Assembly (NCBI GenBank): GCA_037974965.1
Contig: JBBPFI010000011.1
Span: 124,001 to 188,000, forward strand
Origin: Dacryopinax spathularia
Lineage: Eukaryota > Basidiomycota > Dacrymycetes > Dacrymycetales > Dacrymycetaceae
Length of the DNA: 64,000 nt
Reading direction: 5' to 3'
The notes under the pieces are model-generated. The model was not told the DNA's origin. It did not search any database and saw only the letters and a program-made list of their open reading frames with translations. Below are positions 46,644-59,626 of the stretch, in pieces; positions within the stretch are counted from its first letter, which is position 1, and every line of letters begins with the position of its first letter. Position numbers and translations under genes: made by a program.

Positions 46644-49600
46644 TTATGGCGTCGCTTCGGCCTCTTTCGACTCGCCCTCCTCCTCAGGCACGCTCAGCGT
46701 CGTCGCCGCGCTCGCAGAAGCGGTCTCCGATCCCGGCGCGGTATTAGTGGCCGTCGTAACGCTCTCCACCTCGCCATTCGCGCCCGGCACACCAGGCTGC
46801 CGCGGCGTACGATGCATGACGAACTGCTGCCACTGGCCATTCGCGAGCCGGACCTGGTTCCCGCGGACTTCGACGAGCGAGGAGAGCTCCATCGTTTCCC
46901 GGACGAGGTTGTAGTCGTTCGTGAGCGTACGCATCCGGTTGAACGAGGCGATGAGGGCGATGTCGACCCAGCCTTCGTTGTCCATCTGCCACAAACCGGG
47001 TCAGTATCCCGCTTTTTCATGTGTATGCGGAATGATGACAGGGGGTGCATACCTTATTACGGAGGAAAACGTCATTGACGAGATTATGCAAGCTGAAGTA
47101 GTATTCGACCTGGCCCAGGAGGTAGTACCTGAGCGGGTCGAGGTGGAACGAAAGCATCGTGACGGGTGTCGGGATCGGCGCGGCGCCCGGCATGGGGTAT
47201 GGCATCCCTGTAGGCTGGCCAGGCATAGGCGGGGGGAAGGGCGCCGCGTAGGGCGGGACGAAGGGAGGAGGGGCGGGCATGTAGCCCGGAGGAGGAGGGA
47301 ACATCCATGGTGCTGGGGGTGGAGGGCCGCCCATTGGGTATCCAGGAATTGGAGGAAGCTCCATGCCGGGTATATGCGGTGGAGGACCGGGAGGAGGCGG
47401 ACCAGGCGGAGGGTGCAAATATGCCTCTGGGTCAGAAGGATCGAACGGCATAGGATAAACACCAGGAGGAGGCCCAGGCGGAGGTGCATAACTGTTCCTG
47501 TACCCTCCTGGGCCTCCACGGAAGCCACCACCACCACGGCCATAAGGCCCTCCACGCCCGCCCATACCGCGCCCACCACGAGCACGCCCGTTTGGCCCTG
47601 GACCTCCGTATCCGGGACCACCATCCTGATACCGCTGCGCACGAGGAGCGACAGGCGGCTCACGCTCACCATATCTCTCAGCAGAGGACCGACGACGGAG
47701 ATGCATATCCCCCACAGGCCCAACAGGCGGAGGAGGGAGGTCCATATCGCCCAACCCGAGCGCACCGCGCACTTCGGGGCTGCTACCGGCACTAAGGCTA
47801 GGAACGCCGAATTGGAGGTTGCGCGGGTCGTACCCGCCGTTCGGACCTGGTACGCCGAGGCCGAGCATGCCCACGTTGGGAGGGTTGAACCGCTGTGCGC
47901 TCTCAGGTCGTGAAGGGTAGCCGGGGGTGACGTAGCCGCTTCCGTAGGCTGGGAAGGAGTTATCGAGTTGCTGTTGCTGAGGCTGGAGTTGCGGAGGATG
48001 TGGTTGCTCAATGCCTATTCCGAATCTGCCTGGTTGGCGGACGACCTCAACCTCCCCGCTCTGCGTTTGCAGCACAGGTACAGGCTCGCCATCTTCGTCG
48101 TCCACCGCAGAGCCGAATACAAATCTGAACGCTCCCTCGATGCGCTCCTCCCCATCGACACGTAAAGGCATTCGCACGCCCGGAGCACGTATACTCGGCC
48201 GACTCTGTTTTCTTCGTCTCCTCGTGGGTGGAGGAGCAGGCACAATGAGCGCAGGAGGGACGAGCATATCGTCCCCTCTCGCCTGAGGTGCAAATCCAGC
48301 ATTCGGACCCAGTGGTCCAGAAGGCGCAACAAATCCATGCGGGGGAAGATGCGCATTCCGGTATGCAGGAGAAGGGGCGATGCTCCCTGGTCGTGTTCTC
48401 GTCCCTGAGGCAGAGGAGCGCCGTGACCGATTTGGTGTTGGACGGCCACTTTGCCGGTGAGGGTATTCGTCCTGCCCTGGAGGGAGGAAAGCGGGGTTGA
48501 GAGCGTTGATGTTATTGTTGTTATGCATTACGCCGGGGTTGCCGGGTGGTCGTTGGGGAAGTCGATGTCGGCCTGCGCCGTGGTGCGGCGATCTGTCGGC
48601 GGAGGGAGCGACGCTTGCGCCTCGGGAAGAGGAGGCTCGGCTGCCGTGTGGAGGGTGGGCGTGTTGTTGTTGCTGAGCGACTGCGTCTGCTGCAGCTTGG
48701 AGTTCGGCGGGGGAGATGGCGACCCATTCGGTTTTCTTCCCAGCTGCAAGAAGGTATCAGCACCCCACCAAAATACAACCTAACTCAAAATGCCAAAGCC
48801 AAACAATCGACTCTCATAGGGAGCCACGTGAAAGAAACGGAAGAATAGAGAGAAAACACGCACATCTCCTCCCTACCCCAACCCCCTCCTCCCCAGCCCT
48901 CTCCCTCTCTCCCGGACTCCCACCAGCCCCACCAGCCCCACCACCCACACCACTCCCAGCAGCCCTCGCACCCTCACGCTTCTCAAGCACCTGCAAGCTC
49001 ACGCTCGGTTCGGGCCAAGCAGCCGTATCCCCCAAGAGCGTCTCTGCTACTTGTACTGTTCCTGCTGCCCCTCCAGTGCTCGTGCCGGAGGTTGATGCTG
49101 GCAGAGATGTTGGGATGCTGGTGGGCGCAGATGCGTTCGTATTCGCGTTCGCTGCTGATCCGCCTGCGGTGCTGGTGCTTGTGCCCGCGCCTCCTGCCGG
49201 AGGAGGTAGCTCACCCCCAGACTTCAGAACAGCAGCAGCCACCGCGGCCGACGGTCCGGCCTCGCCCGCTCCGCCCGCCGCAGCCGCACCAGCCACAGCC
49301 CCAAAAGCGGACGGAACGACCGGTAAAGGCTGCAACAGCGCTGCTGCTGCCGATGGAGAGACTCGCGACCCTGGTCCGGACACTGATGCGCGGGAAGACG
49401 GCTTGGTGGACCCTGATGTGGTGGTGCTGGTGGTGGTTATGAATGACGACGGGGGGATCGAAGGGGGTGAAGTGGGGGGTGTTGAAGTCGAGAGTGGCGG
49501 TGGCGAGGTCGCCCCCGCAGCTAGAGAAGTCGAAGTAGAGTGTGACGAAGTCGGGTGAACCTCACTCGCCGGGGGTGCCATAGAGGAAGTAGAGTTTGCG

Positions 49601-50157
49601 ACAGATTTGGTGGTTGTGCTCGTCGCTGGGTGTAGAGCCGCAGAAGGAGCAGTCACGCTTCTCTCCCGTGCCTCCCTCCTCAGCGCCCACACGTTCTGTT
49701 TCGCCCCTGTTCCCACCCCGCTCGCAGGAGGCGTAGAGGGCTTACTGGTGTTCGTCGGCGTTGGCAAGCTTGGTAATGACGGTAAAGACGATGCACTGGG
49801 CGACAGAAGGGTCGGGGCTGTTCCTGTGGAAGGGAGGGCAGCGCCGGAGGCTGAGGCGGCTGGTGAGGCAGGGCCGATAGTGGAGGTGCCGTTGATACCG
49901 TTCGTCGTCCCTGCTACTGACGTATGCGCCTCCGACCCAGGGTGGGCAGAGGAGGAAGAGACAGCAACCGTTGCAGCATGTGGCGAGGTCGCCGGTCCTG
50001 TAGATCTCGACGCACCCGTACCGACAATATCGTTCGACCCGGTCGCACGAGCGGCGGTGGTGGTTGAGGTAGAGGTTGAGGTTGATGAGGAGGCGCGGGC
50101 AGAACCTTTCTTGGCTCTGTCGGCGTAGGAGAGGGTTTGGGTCTGTGCGGAGACCAT
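46644..50157 (-). CDS. La-motif RNA-binding protein (Sro9/LARP1-like)
   Basis: A La-related protein likely to bind mRNA and ribosomes in the cytoplasm, like yeast Sro9/Slf1. Three exons, 50157-48864, 48743-47053 and 46985-46644, give 1,108 residues. The first ~420 residues are Ser/Thr/Ala/Gly/Pro low complexity after MVSAQTQTLSYADRAKK. The exon 2 start reads KKTEWVAISPAELQAAAD. A Gly/Arg-rich patch (RGGRGMGGRGGPYGRGGGG) and long Pro-rich runs (PPPGPPPGVYP) follow. The La motif is near the C-terminus at about 970-1055: YYLLGQVEYYFSLHNLVND, VFLRNKMDNEGWVDIALIAS and FNRMRTLTNDYNLVRETMEL. This C-terminal position is usual for Sro9-like proteins. The last ~45 residues are acidic. Confidence 0.9.
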
Positions 50158-52248
50158 TTTGGGGTTTATGGCGGGGTGAGGTGGTGGGTGCGCTTTTGGC
50201 GGTTAGAGGGCGACTTGCCGGTTAGTGATTATACGATGAGGAGGTTGACGACGACGATGTTGAGGGAGGGTTGATGTGATGGCAGACGACGAAGAGGGTT
50301 AGACGCTGCTCAGTGTCAGTTGAAGTTCTGACCGGCGTCGAGGGAAAACAGCAGCCAGCCAGCAGCAAGTGCAGAGTCAGCAGACCGATGTCGGCAAGCA
50401 GGAACACGTTGACCAGCGAGCCCCGTCCGTGGACCGAGCGAGCGAGCAAAGCAAAGCAGGCCTAGCTGGCCAGGGTCCGTGCTCAATCGCAGTGACAACC
50501 CAACTTCAGGCAGACTGCGCTGAATAATACCTGAGATATACAGACAGAAAGAGAGGACTCACACGACCACCGACCGAACAAACTCGCAAAGCACAGCGAG
50601 GTGTGACGTGCTAGAAGAACGCTCCTTCTCTGCTCTGCTCTGCCCAGTTGTGCGATGCAATGCGGGACCAGGCTTCAGGCACCTCCACCACACTCAGCAC
50701 TCCCTCTCGGCACTGCGTGCTCGACTCGGCTTTGCGCGAGAACTGGGGCGATTCCGCGCTTGCTTTGTAGGGCGGAATATAGTGGGGTATATGCGCGCCG
50801 CTTTTTTGCTGGTACGCTGACGAGGGGTGTAGAGGATAGAGGAGGAGGAGAGGAATATAGAGGGCGACGACGGAGGGAGGGAGGGAGAGGGAGGGAGGGT
50901 AGGAGGAAGGGGCAGGGGTCGTGCGATTTGGAACGGGACGACCTGACCGAACGACTGCGACTGAGTGACGAGTGGTTGGTGGGTGGGTTTGGTGAGCGTG
51001 GACGGATGTGTGTGCGCGAGTGGCAGAAGCGAACGGGACGAAAGCACCCGCTGATGCTGGGATTTTCCGGCCGGCGTTATGCGCCGTTCGGCGCGGCTTT
51101 CCTTTCCTTTGGAGAGGGAGAACGAAGTGTCGAAATGCTTGGAAGGGGGAGAGGAACGGAGGGGTAAGGAGGCGCCGCAGGGAGGATGCACTGCGGCCCC
51201 GGATTGGAGGAAAGGGACAGAAATGGGTCAGGCTGGGGGAAGGTAGGATGAATACGCGCCGGGTTACGCAGGAACTGTACCGCTACCAGTGATAGAGTGC
51301 CGTAACAACCCCGCTCGTACGAATAATCACAGTAACCGCCCAACAACACTTCTTACAATGCTCTTTCGCTACTATTTCTTACGACCGCTATAGTTACTGT
51401 ACAGTAACCCCCCAACTTCAGGGCCACTCCTTCCCTGCAATACTCCTGCAAGACCGGAACACCGGAATACGGCAGAATACAGCAGCAAAGGCGGTGAGAC
51501 CGCAGAGAGGCAAGAAACAAGACCGCGAGACCCCGCGTCGCGTCGTACGGGTCTTGGCTTGCGGCCACCGTCGAAACCCTTGGCCCACATCGCTTTGATG
51601 AGATTGTCCGTATCTCCGAGGGGTGGGAGGTGGTTGAGGACCGATCTTTTGCTGATGGTCTTTCCTGCTCTGCTCATGCCGTACGGTAGGGGCATACCGT
51701 ATGATGATCTGGATATGGGTTGAGCGGTCGATAGTGTGAAATGGTCGAAGACCATCGCTCGGAGATACAGCAACGATGCACGGCAAGCTCCAATCCCATC
51801 TAAAGCCGACGCGGGTAAGACCCATCCCACTTTTGGCTGGGCTCGCCCATCGTCGCCTCCCAAGCAGACCACCAGACCATCAAAACCCAAAAGACACGTC
51901 CTCGTCCTGAACAGCTGAGGAAACAAGTAGCTTTTCATCCAACGGAGCAAATCCGAGGACAGGACCAATAATCGGCTATCAGCATCCACATCAAAATCAG
52001 CATCAACGTCCAGTCAGGATGACTCGTCCGCCGCTTCCCTTCTCCTGGGAACTTCTTGACATCTTCCCGCCTCCGCCTAAGAGGCGCAGCTCCATCAAGC
52101 CATCCATGCCGCATGCTATACGCGTGATGGTCGTCGCATTATCATACATTATTAACTTACAGCAATTAATGAATACAGTACCCCTCGAACCAGAAACGAA
52201 ACAGCCCTCACAGCACCCTCCGACCGTCCGACGAAAAAAGGGCTCAGG
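50158..52248. other. 2.1-kb interval upstream of the La-motif gene
   Basis: Promoter side of the La-motif gene and 3' flank of MLH1. GGGA-rich tracts lie at 50860-50910 and 51130-51170. The longest frame, minus 51372-51989, starts only with GTG and resembles nothing. A CAGTAACC(G)CCCAAC motif is repeated at about 51331 and 51400. I see no secure gene. Confidence 0.45.
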
Positions 52249-55024
52249 TTAGCACCTCTCGAAAACCCGATACAGGTCCCTCAACTCCGCCACCTGGACC
52301 ACGTCCCTCTCCAGCAACCCCCTGGGGGGGACGAGATACTTCCTGAATGCCGGGAAGAGGACATGTTCGATCTGCCATGCTTCGCTCTTCCTATCGTCTT
52401 CGTTCTCTTTGCCTTTGCCTTTGCCTTTCTCATTTCCCTGCTCAGAGGGATCGTAATCTTCGGCGTGGGGAAGGAGAGGCCCGGGCTCGTAGAAGTATGC
52501 AAGCTCGCGGAGGAATGTCGAGAAGCATTCGACTTCCGATGTCCAGTCGACCTCCGGACCTAGGCGCATGAGGAATAGGGGAAGTCGGTCCAGGTTTGGC
52601 GTATATCCCGGTAGGAGAAGCGGGATGGTCGATATCTTACCCGAGGGAGTGATAGTGAGCGAGAAATACTCGGCTAACATCTCCCGGCGGGGCATGATTG
52701 TTTTGATTATACTCTGGCGCATATATTAGCGTATACCTTGGGGAGGAGAGGAAGGAGCGCACTTTGATGATCTTTTCGGGGTTTAGGCCTTGCTCTTTGA
52801 TTGAATCTTCGGCGCTGACGGCTAGCCTGACCAGTTCCTCCAGACTTGGAGCCGGGTCGAGCGTGAGCTTGCCCATGTTGCCGAACTGCATCAGCCCTAG
52901 CTGATAGAATAGCTCGTCACTAAGATGGATGTCAGCAATATGCACAGCCAAGATTGAAGAGATCTGTACGCCAAGGCGGCATGATTCATCAGGAATAGCT
53001 TCGTTGATGATTGCACGAGTGAGAGGCAGAGCGGTATGGAGGCGACTCCCACGAACGTATGCTCCGCGATGATCTCCGCCAGATCTGACGAAAGTCAGTC
53101 ATCGGTGGATGAGGCAGGGGCACAGCGTACGAGAATGTTTTGCTTTCTGCACAGCTGCTCGCAGCTCCTGTACGCTCGTCAAGAAGCACTGACTCTCGGC
53201 AATAGTCGGGGCTTTCTCTTTCTTGCCTGGCTCCACCAGCGGCTGCGTCGTCTGTGCTTGCGACGTGCTTTGCGTAATTGGGAACATGGAGTCCAGAGTA
53301 CGCGTCTTTAGATCGTGTCGGACCTTCTTATACGACGGCTGTGACGGCCTTCGAGTGGGTTTGACAGGGTGGGACGGACCGGGTCGAGGCTCATCGACGT
53401 CCATATGGTCGCTGTCTTCCTCCCCTTCGTCCTCTGTCGCTGCAGCATCGTCATCGTCAACCTCTCCATCGGATATTACTGGAGATCGTTCCTTCCGAAG
53501 CTCATCTCGCTTGGACTTGTCCTGCGACTTGAACGGGCTGTGCCCAGATAAGACGGTCTATACCATGTAAGCAGCCGAAGCGCCTGTGAAGCAAGAACAT
53601 ACTTGATACTTGAACGAGCGTGACTGGTCATTAGCAGCCAGGACGACTTGCATGGCGTCTGCCACGCGCTCGGTGATTCGCTCCTCATCAAGAAAATGTA
53701 CCTCGCGCTTGGTAGGGTGGACGTTCACGTCGACCTTGCTTGGATCGATCTGGAGACTGCACGCATCGGTCAGCGCCGAGGTAAGGTCGCATATATGCCA
53801 ACCATACCTCATATAGATGAACCCATAGGTTCCCTTTGGCAAAATGCCGTTGTACACCGCTTCTACTGCCCTTCTTACGCGAGCACTCTCGACACTTCGA
53901 TCTGCACACTCAGATTAGCGCAGCCCAATGTAGCATACTGACTATCTTACGATTGATAAAGAGCAAGAATGTTGGCTTCTTCACATGATAGTTCGCACTG
54001 GTGAACCAGACTTCTCCTGTCCATTTGAACTCGTCCTTCGGTCCAGCCTCGGCTCGCACTTCTAGCAGCTCCTTCGCTACACTCGGACCATAGATTGTCT
54101 TGATTGCTGACTGAACGGTCCCAGACGATGGGGTGGACACATCGGCCGTACTGGAACCAGCCTGAGGGACTGCCCTTAGCATCCGCGCATAAGACGGAAG
54201 ATGGACCCACCTTCTTGCAAAGGAAGGAGACGGTAGGGTTGTGTATCGCGTAGCGCTGGACAACATCGAGTATACGCGAGTATTCGTCCGAAGGAGATTT
54301 GAGGGCACGCAAGCGAAGAGGCGTATTATAGAAGAGGTCCTCTACCTGAAGCCGCGTTACTAGGGTACGCAGGACTGGAAGGAGCGGTGCATACCGTAAT
54401 AGTTGTGCCGTCATTGCCTGCACATGGCTTGGGCTCCTCACTTGCACCAGGCTTGGAAGGAGCCAGTACACCATCTGAATAACTCGCTCTATATAAGACG
54501 TGAGTAAGTATATTCGAGCCTGAAGTCGATATATGCGCACCTCCAAGCACAGGAGTCGTCCTTCGTCTTAGTCACCACGCTCAAATGAGCTACGTGCGAT
54601 ATGCTCGCCAATGCTTCACCTCTAAAACCGTAGGTTTGCAGCTGCGAGAGATCGGAGAAACTGGATAGCTTCGATGTGCAGAATCGAGCTGCCAACAGGG
54701 GAAGGTCGGCCCTCTTCGACAGGTATCAGACGCCGTTTAGGACGGGGTTGGACATGTATGCGCACCCCGATGCCGGACCCATTGTCCACTATCTGCAATA
54801 GCTTCAACCCACCATCCTTGACCGTGATCTTGATCTGAGTCGCCCCCGCATCCAGTGCGTTTTCAAGCAGTTCCTTCAGGGCATTTGCGGGTCTATGAAT
54901 AATCTGGTCCGGGTGAGTAAAGCAGAATGGACAGCAGCAGAGAACGTACTTCACCAGCGGCGATACGGTTGATCAGGGATTCTTCTAGCCTATGAATCGG
55001 CCTGGGCGTAGATGTTGAAGCCAT
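52249..55024 (-). CDS. MLH1: DNA mismatch repair protein Mlh1
   Basis: Mlh1 is the common subunit of the MutL heterodimers (with Pms1, Mlh3) in mismatch repair and crossover formation. Twelve exons close in phase: 55024-54950, 54903-54766, 54713-54541, 54488-54395, 54345-54211, 54161-53951, 53901-53808, 53756-53603, 53557-53131, 53084-52970, 52919-52763 and 52713-52249, for 745 residues. The GHKL ATPase motifs are present: [23 protein letters not shown] with the catalytic Glu, IVDNGSGIG, and [21 protein letters not shown] and [15 protein letters not shown] follow. An acidic linker precedes the C-terminal dimerisation region (LINHAAL-like, [13 protein letters not shown]). It ends with RVFERC, the conserved Mlh1 C-terminus. 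The frame is open upstream of ATG 55024, but that ATG gives the family-like start. Confidence 0.96.
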
Positions 55025-55615
55025 GATGAGCTTCTTTATCCACTTCAAGCCGATTGGGTATACGGGCAGCGAGCATACTGGGTTGAGCGGTTGGAGGAGG
55101 ACTACATCATCGTCGACGCGTTCGACGACCCTCACTCCGACGCGTCGTTCAGCCATGCCAGACTCCATCTCTTGCTACCGTGACACTACTGCTCCTAAGG
55201 CAATGGTCGACCTCGCATATCATGCATGCTACAAATGAGGCCAAATGAACGCGTTATCTATTGCAATGCAGCTGACTGCGACGCTTCGATGGCACAGTGT
55301 ACGGGGATGGATGTCTGTAGGGGAGGTCTGACGGAAGAGCACGGCTGATTTGGCAATCGAGTATTTTACATTAGCAAGCTTTCAAGAGCAACACAGACTA
55401 GACAAGTCACAAAGCAGTGATGTACACAAATCGGATGACAGTTTGAGTACAAAAATGAGTATGAAGTTCTGTCGAAACACGGGTGTCAGCATGATCAAAG
55501 GTGGAGATTATGTTTTAGAAGCAGCAAGCTGAGTTGCAACTATTCCGAAGAGGTTTGTTTCTAGAGACTTCTGTTCAGTGCAAGTAATCAAAAAGGAAAA
55601 GTGTTGAGCTTACTA
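55025..55615. other. MLH1 upstream region
   Basis: A 591-bp spacer between two minus-strand genes. The MLH1 frame could extend ~48 codons upstream (to an ATG at 55168), but this is not family-like. Nothing else is recognised. Confidence 0.5.
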
Positions 55616-58246
55616 TTATGACTTTACCCCTTCCCATTTCTGCTCCACAACAACTTTCTTGAACTCTCTGAATCTTGAATTTGGAACTTGAAGTAACCAT
55701 CGCAGATCTAGCCCTTCACCAGTTGAACGTGCAGAAGTACCAATACCCCAGGAGTCAGACCACACTGAGTGCGTCTGAATGACCTGGAGCGCTATCTTCT
55801 CTGAATTTCGACCGGTCTCCGCAACAATGGCATCCACTTCCGCTGCTCTTGAACAGGCTATCCAAGACCTGCCTTCTGCTCCCCTCAGCTTCTTGCCCAG
55901 CAGCTCTTCAGGAAGCGAAGCTTTCGGATCGAGTGGAATTGAAATCAATTTTTGGAATTTGGCAGCAAGTTTCTCGAATCTGGTGCTGTTCCGAATGGTC
56001 GCTTGGTTGAGTACTCCGCACTTGCCAACAAGGTGTCGTAGGCATGAATCGGATCGAGGTAAAACTGCTTTGCATCCTGCCTTTGGGCAAAAATGACAGA
56101 GTAGCATGCCTTTGAAGGCATACTGGCTTTTGTCAATCCGTGGTCCGCTCGTTCGACGTTCGAGGAGGTGCTTTGCCTCGTACTGCATGTGTGAGAGGAG
56201 GTGCCTCTGCAGGCCGGGTCGATCGTCGTTGAGGAAGATCTGGGAGCACTGCTCCTCTGCGTTGCTTGGATTCGGATATGGACACAGCCAGCCTCGATGA
56301 GAACCAGCAAGTGTGCGGGGTGGATTCACTGCAGTCACCGTCCCCAAGAGGGGTCCACCCTTCCTCCTGCGCTTCTTCATTGGCACAGAGGCTTCGGAAT
56401 TCTCCTCAGCTCCCCCCTCCTCATGCTGATGCCGCATGCGCTTCTTTGGCTTGGAAGGCACAGGTTGGTCATGTTCAGTGCCTTGAACAGAGCTGTCTCG
56501 CTGAGAAGTGCCAGGGACGCGCTGGAAGGACTCGGAGGCACGGGCAGCTTGCCTCAAACTTCGACGCTTTCGCTTGTTGTCGACTGGATGAGTCTGTTCC
56601 TCTACTTGACTTGCCGCTTCCTTCCCCAATCTCCTGGTTCTTGAGTTCCGCTTGATAGGTCGAGCAGACTCAGGAGATGAGTGGAGTGTGATTGGAGGGA
56701 TTGGAGAACATGATGTCGCTTGAGAGGCTTCTGATGACGTGCATGTCGTCAAACTCGGAACAGATTCGCTCAGACTGTAGGTGCTGCAGGGCGTAAGTGG
56801 AGATGAGACGGTGGACTGCAGGACTTCTCCAGAATCGGATGCCTTCATCATGAAGGCTTGAGGCGAAAGCTGCTCGTGGGAGGAGGCTGGCGGTGTGCAC
56901 TGAAGCGGATGATCGGTGATGTCGTTGACGTTCTGGCATTCGCAGGGCTGGTGCTCGACATCAGGCATTTCCACTGGCCTGTGCTCCTGGATACCGGCGT
57001 TCAAGTCCATCTTGACATCCGCCGAATGACCGAGTACCATATCGTGGTCCTGTCGAGCAGGCATTGGGGAGGAGTCAACCTGCATCTCTTGCAGATTTAG
57101 AGGAATCGAGAGATTCCAATCCCTTTGCCACAAACCATCCAGGAACGTTCCATTGTCTAGTCCACTCGCAACATCCATCTGCATTGCGTTGTCGAGGGTC
57201 AACATGAGCTGTGCTTCTGGGTTGGCGGCTTCACGGCTGTACGGCGCTGGCGATGATGACATCATTGACTGGCAATTCACGCTATCCCCACTGGCAGTGG
57301 ACGCCGAGTGAATGCTTGTCGACACGGAGTCAGCACCAAGGGTGGGCCAAAGGGTGTATTCGTCGGGTGGAAAGGAAGCAGCGATGCCCAGGGATGCACA
57401 GGAATGCATGTCGTTGTGGACATCCCGAAGGCTGGTAGCGTTGGTGGAGTGGTCGTGGTCGAGCGCGTCGAGCAACGCGTCCTGGGATGAGACGGAGCAG
57501 ACAGGGTCATCATCAATGGCCAGCTCAAGGTGGTCCTGAGTCGGTGGGAGCCATGCAGGCAGGCCGATACCAGCACAGGGATTCATATTGTTGACGACAT
57601 CTTGAGGCACGGTGATGTTGCTAGGTTGGAGGGTGGCGAGGACGCCAAGCGACGCGTCATCCGCAGGGAACGCAGAGACATCACCGCTGAGCACGTCTGT
57701 GGACCATGACGCTGAGCATATCGAAGCGTCCGCGATAGCGTTGCTGAACGCGCCCCATGCGATAGGTTGTGGTTGCGTTACCGACTCGAACGAGAGCGTG
57801 TCGTATAGCGCGTCGATGCCGGGTAGTGGTAGCGGAGGGACGATGTCGCCGGAGCTCGCCAGTGACGAAGGCGGCATATATGTGCTGTCGGCATCGAGGG
57901 CGTAGATAGCGGCATCAAGCCAGGGAAGACCAAGGCCTGGGCTGAGGTGAGACGTGTCTTGGACGACGTCGTCACTCGTATCGGTCCTAAGCTGCTCGGA
58001 GACGTCGACGGGCTCAGTGTGGGGAGCTGGCTCCGGGTCGGTGACGGTCAGGCCATTGTTAGGTAGGCCAGGCTGAGTCGTCGATGCGTCGAGTGGCTGA
58101 TCTTCTTTTGCAGCTTCAGAGACCGGGAGCCACGGGAACGACCAGTCGCCAGTCCACGACCAGTTGGGAAGGAAGGGCGCGTCGAGTGCGGAATTCTCGT
58201 CCGTCCAAGCGCTTGGCGACAGTTCTTGTAAGAAGGTGGTGTCCAT
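55616..58246 (-). CDS. Putative zinc-finger transcription regulator, single exon
   Basis: A likely nuclear regulator of 876 residues without introns. The first ~540 residues are acidic and rich in Ser, Asp, Thr and Pro, as in activation regions. A basic region (PIKRNSRTRRLGK, DNKRKRRSLRQAARA, KPKKRMRHQ, KKRRRKGG) spans about 545-640 and includes likely nuclear localisation signals. At about 650-745 are two C2H2-like units: GWLCPYPNPSNAEEQC with LQRHLLSHM, then LLCHFCPKAGC with CLRHLVGKC. The arrangement, not the rest of the sequence, matches the gene at 15.9-17.9 kb. No named family is recognised, and no target can be inferred. Confidence 0.75.
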   Translation of the reverse strand: MDTTFLQELSPSAWTDENSALDAPFLPNWSWTGDWSFPWLPVSEAAKEDQPLDASTTQPGLPNNGLTVTDPEPAPHTEPVDVSEQLRTDTSDDVVQDTSHLSPGLGLPWLDAAIYALDADSTYMPPSSLASSGDIVPPLPLPGIDALYDTLSFESVTQPQPIAWGAFSNAIADASICSASWSTDVLSGDVSAFPADDASLGVLATLQPSNITVPQDVVNNMNPCAGIGLPAWLPPTQDHLELAIDDDPVCSVSSQDALLDALDHDHSTNATSLRDVHNDMHSCASLGIAASFPPDEYTLWPTLGADSVSTSIHSASTASGDSVNCQSMMSSSPAPYSREAANPEAQLMLTLDNAMQMDVASGLDNGTFLDGLWQRDWNLSIPLNLQEMQVDSSPMPARQDHDMVLGHSADVKMDLNAGIQEHRPVEMPDVEHQPCECQNVNDITDHPLQCTPPASSHEQLSPQAFMMKASDSGEVLQSTVSSPLTPCSTYSLSESVPSLTTCTSSEASQATSCSPIPPITLHSSPESARPIKRNSRTRRLGKEAASQVEEQTHPVDNKRKRRSLRQAARASESFQRVPGTSQRDSSVQGTEHDQPVPSKPKKRMRHQHEEGGAEENSEASVPMKKRRRKGGPLLGTVTAVNPPRTLAGSHRGWLCPYPNPSNAEEQCSQIFLNDDRPGLQRHLLSHMQYEAKHLLERRTSGPRIDKSQYAFKGMLLCHFCPKAGCKAVLPRSDSCLRHLVGKCGVLNQATIRNSTRFEKLAAKFQKLISIPLDPKASLPEELLGKKLRGAEGRSWIACSRAAEVDAIVAETGRNSEKIALQVIQTHSVWSDSWGIGTSARSTGEGLDLRWLLQVPNSRFREFKKVVVEQKWEGVKS

Positions 58247-59626
58247 GAGAAGTCTGACGAAGTGTAAGTGTCCCTACAAGCAAGAAGATCATGGCGTGTT
58301 GCTTACAGAACCTGAAACGTAACCCGTCAAGGCCAAAAAGAGCGAGGTATATGCGTTGAGTACACCCGTCCTGTTGTCGAGGTCATTCCAGCCCACAGGT
58401 ATGGCCAAGATGAGTAGGATGCGGGACAGAGTGATTACAGAGGGCGAGGGAAGATAGTTGACTTCTACTCTTTGCTGAGCGTGCGAGTTTTGAAGGAGTT
58501 GCGGCCCTGCCAGAACGGGTATGTGACGGCCAGGAGAACGTCTCATTGTCGAGTCCGGCTGTCCGCTGCACGTGCCGGGAGTGCATTTCGCTTCGTAGCT
58601 GAGAGGAAGTCAACCTTTTGACAGGTGCACATGCTGCCTACGCGTCTCCTGCTGGGAAAGGCGCCGTATTGGAACAGAGCTCGCTGTGACTACGTTGAAG
58701 AGATCGGCACAGTCCGGTTGGTGAAACCGACCTCAGCATAGCACTTCCATATTTGTTCTGCTTGTTGTTCCGATTCTGTCAAGATAGCCTATTAGGGTTC
58801 AGCAGGGCATACTTCTAGCCTTCTAGCCTTCGCCGCCACGCGTGGAGTCGGCGTCTCGGTGCAACGCGCCGGCCAGAAGGCCCCTTGCGAATGTGATACT
58901 GCGGAATTCATCCCTCCTAATGTAGTGGCACAGCTCGCGTCTTTAACCCAGTCAGCAAAGAACTCAGTGATGCGATGAGATAGGCCATACCCATTCAATT
59001 TGGGACACCGTGACTGCCCATTTTCACAGTATACGGGACTCCTTCCCGTCGGGCTGCGCCATTCCCTTTTTGGACTTCGAGATGGGACACGGTCTGGCTC
59101 TGGCTTGAATAGCAATGGGGCGCTGGTGCCTTTCGCCAGGGGAAGAGCGAGCTGGAGCTGATCTGCATCCCGCTCGGCCACTTTCTCCTACCAAAGCAAT
59201 CTCGAGCAGCCGAACGCGTTACAGTCCTGGGACGGGGCGGTTCTCTTGCGCGACCTATAATATAACACCACGGTATGCTTGATCTGTATTCCATAAATGG
59301 TAAGATCACAATGTGAATCAGTTTCGGTCAACTTAGCCATGACGTCGATTGAGGGCAGCATATGCTCGCCAGAAGACGATCGACTCGGAAATCCAGTCAG
59401 CGCATTCGGCTGTCGCAGCGCCACAGTATTCTTCTCGTTCCTGGAAGGTCGTCCTTGAATTCAGGCTTGCAAAAACTTTTGAAACTTCCCCGGATTTGGC
59501 AATAATCTGATGGGCCGATGAAGGGGAAGGTACGGAAGCAAAGCGAATGACCGTTCATTACGACGCTTCCTTCGCTGGACCCTTTCCTTGGTGCTTGTAA
59601 CCCTATCTTCTCCTCCGGCTGCCGCT
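58247..59626. promoter_or_regulatory. Divergent upstream region of two genes
   Basis: It separates the starts of the minus-strand regulator and the plus-strand zinc-ribbon gene by 1.38 kb. A minus frame at 58289-58546 (85 codons with ATG) has one hydrophobic stretch, but no recognisable family. No TATA box is convincing. Confidence 0.4.

Noticed and set aside
51372-51989. 205-codon minus-strand frame upstream of the La-motif gene
   Set aside because: It begins only at GTG, has no family resemblance and is mirrored by a similar frame on the same strand.
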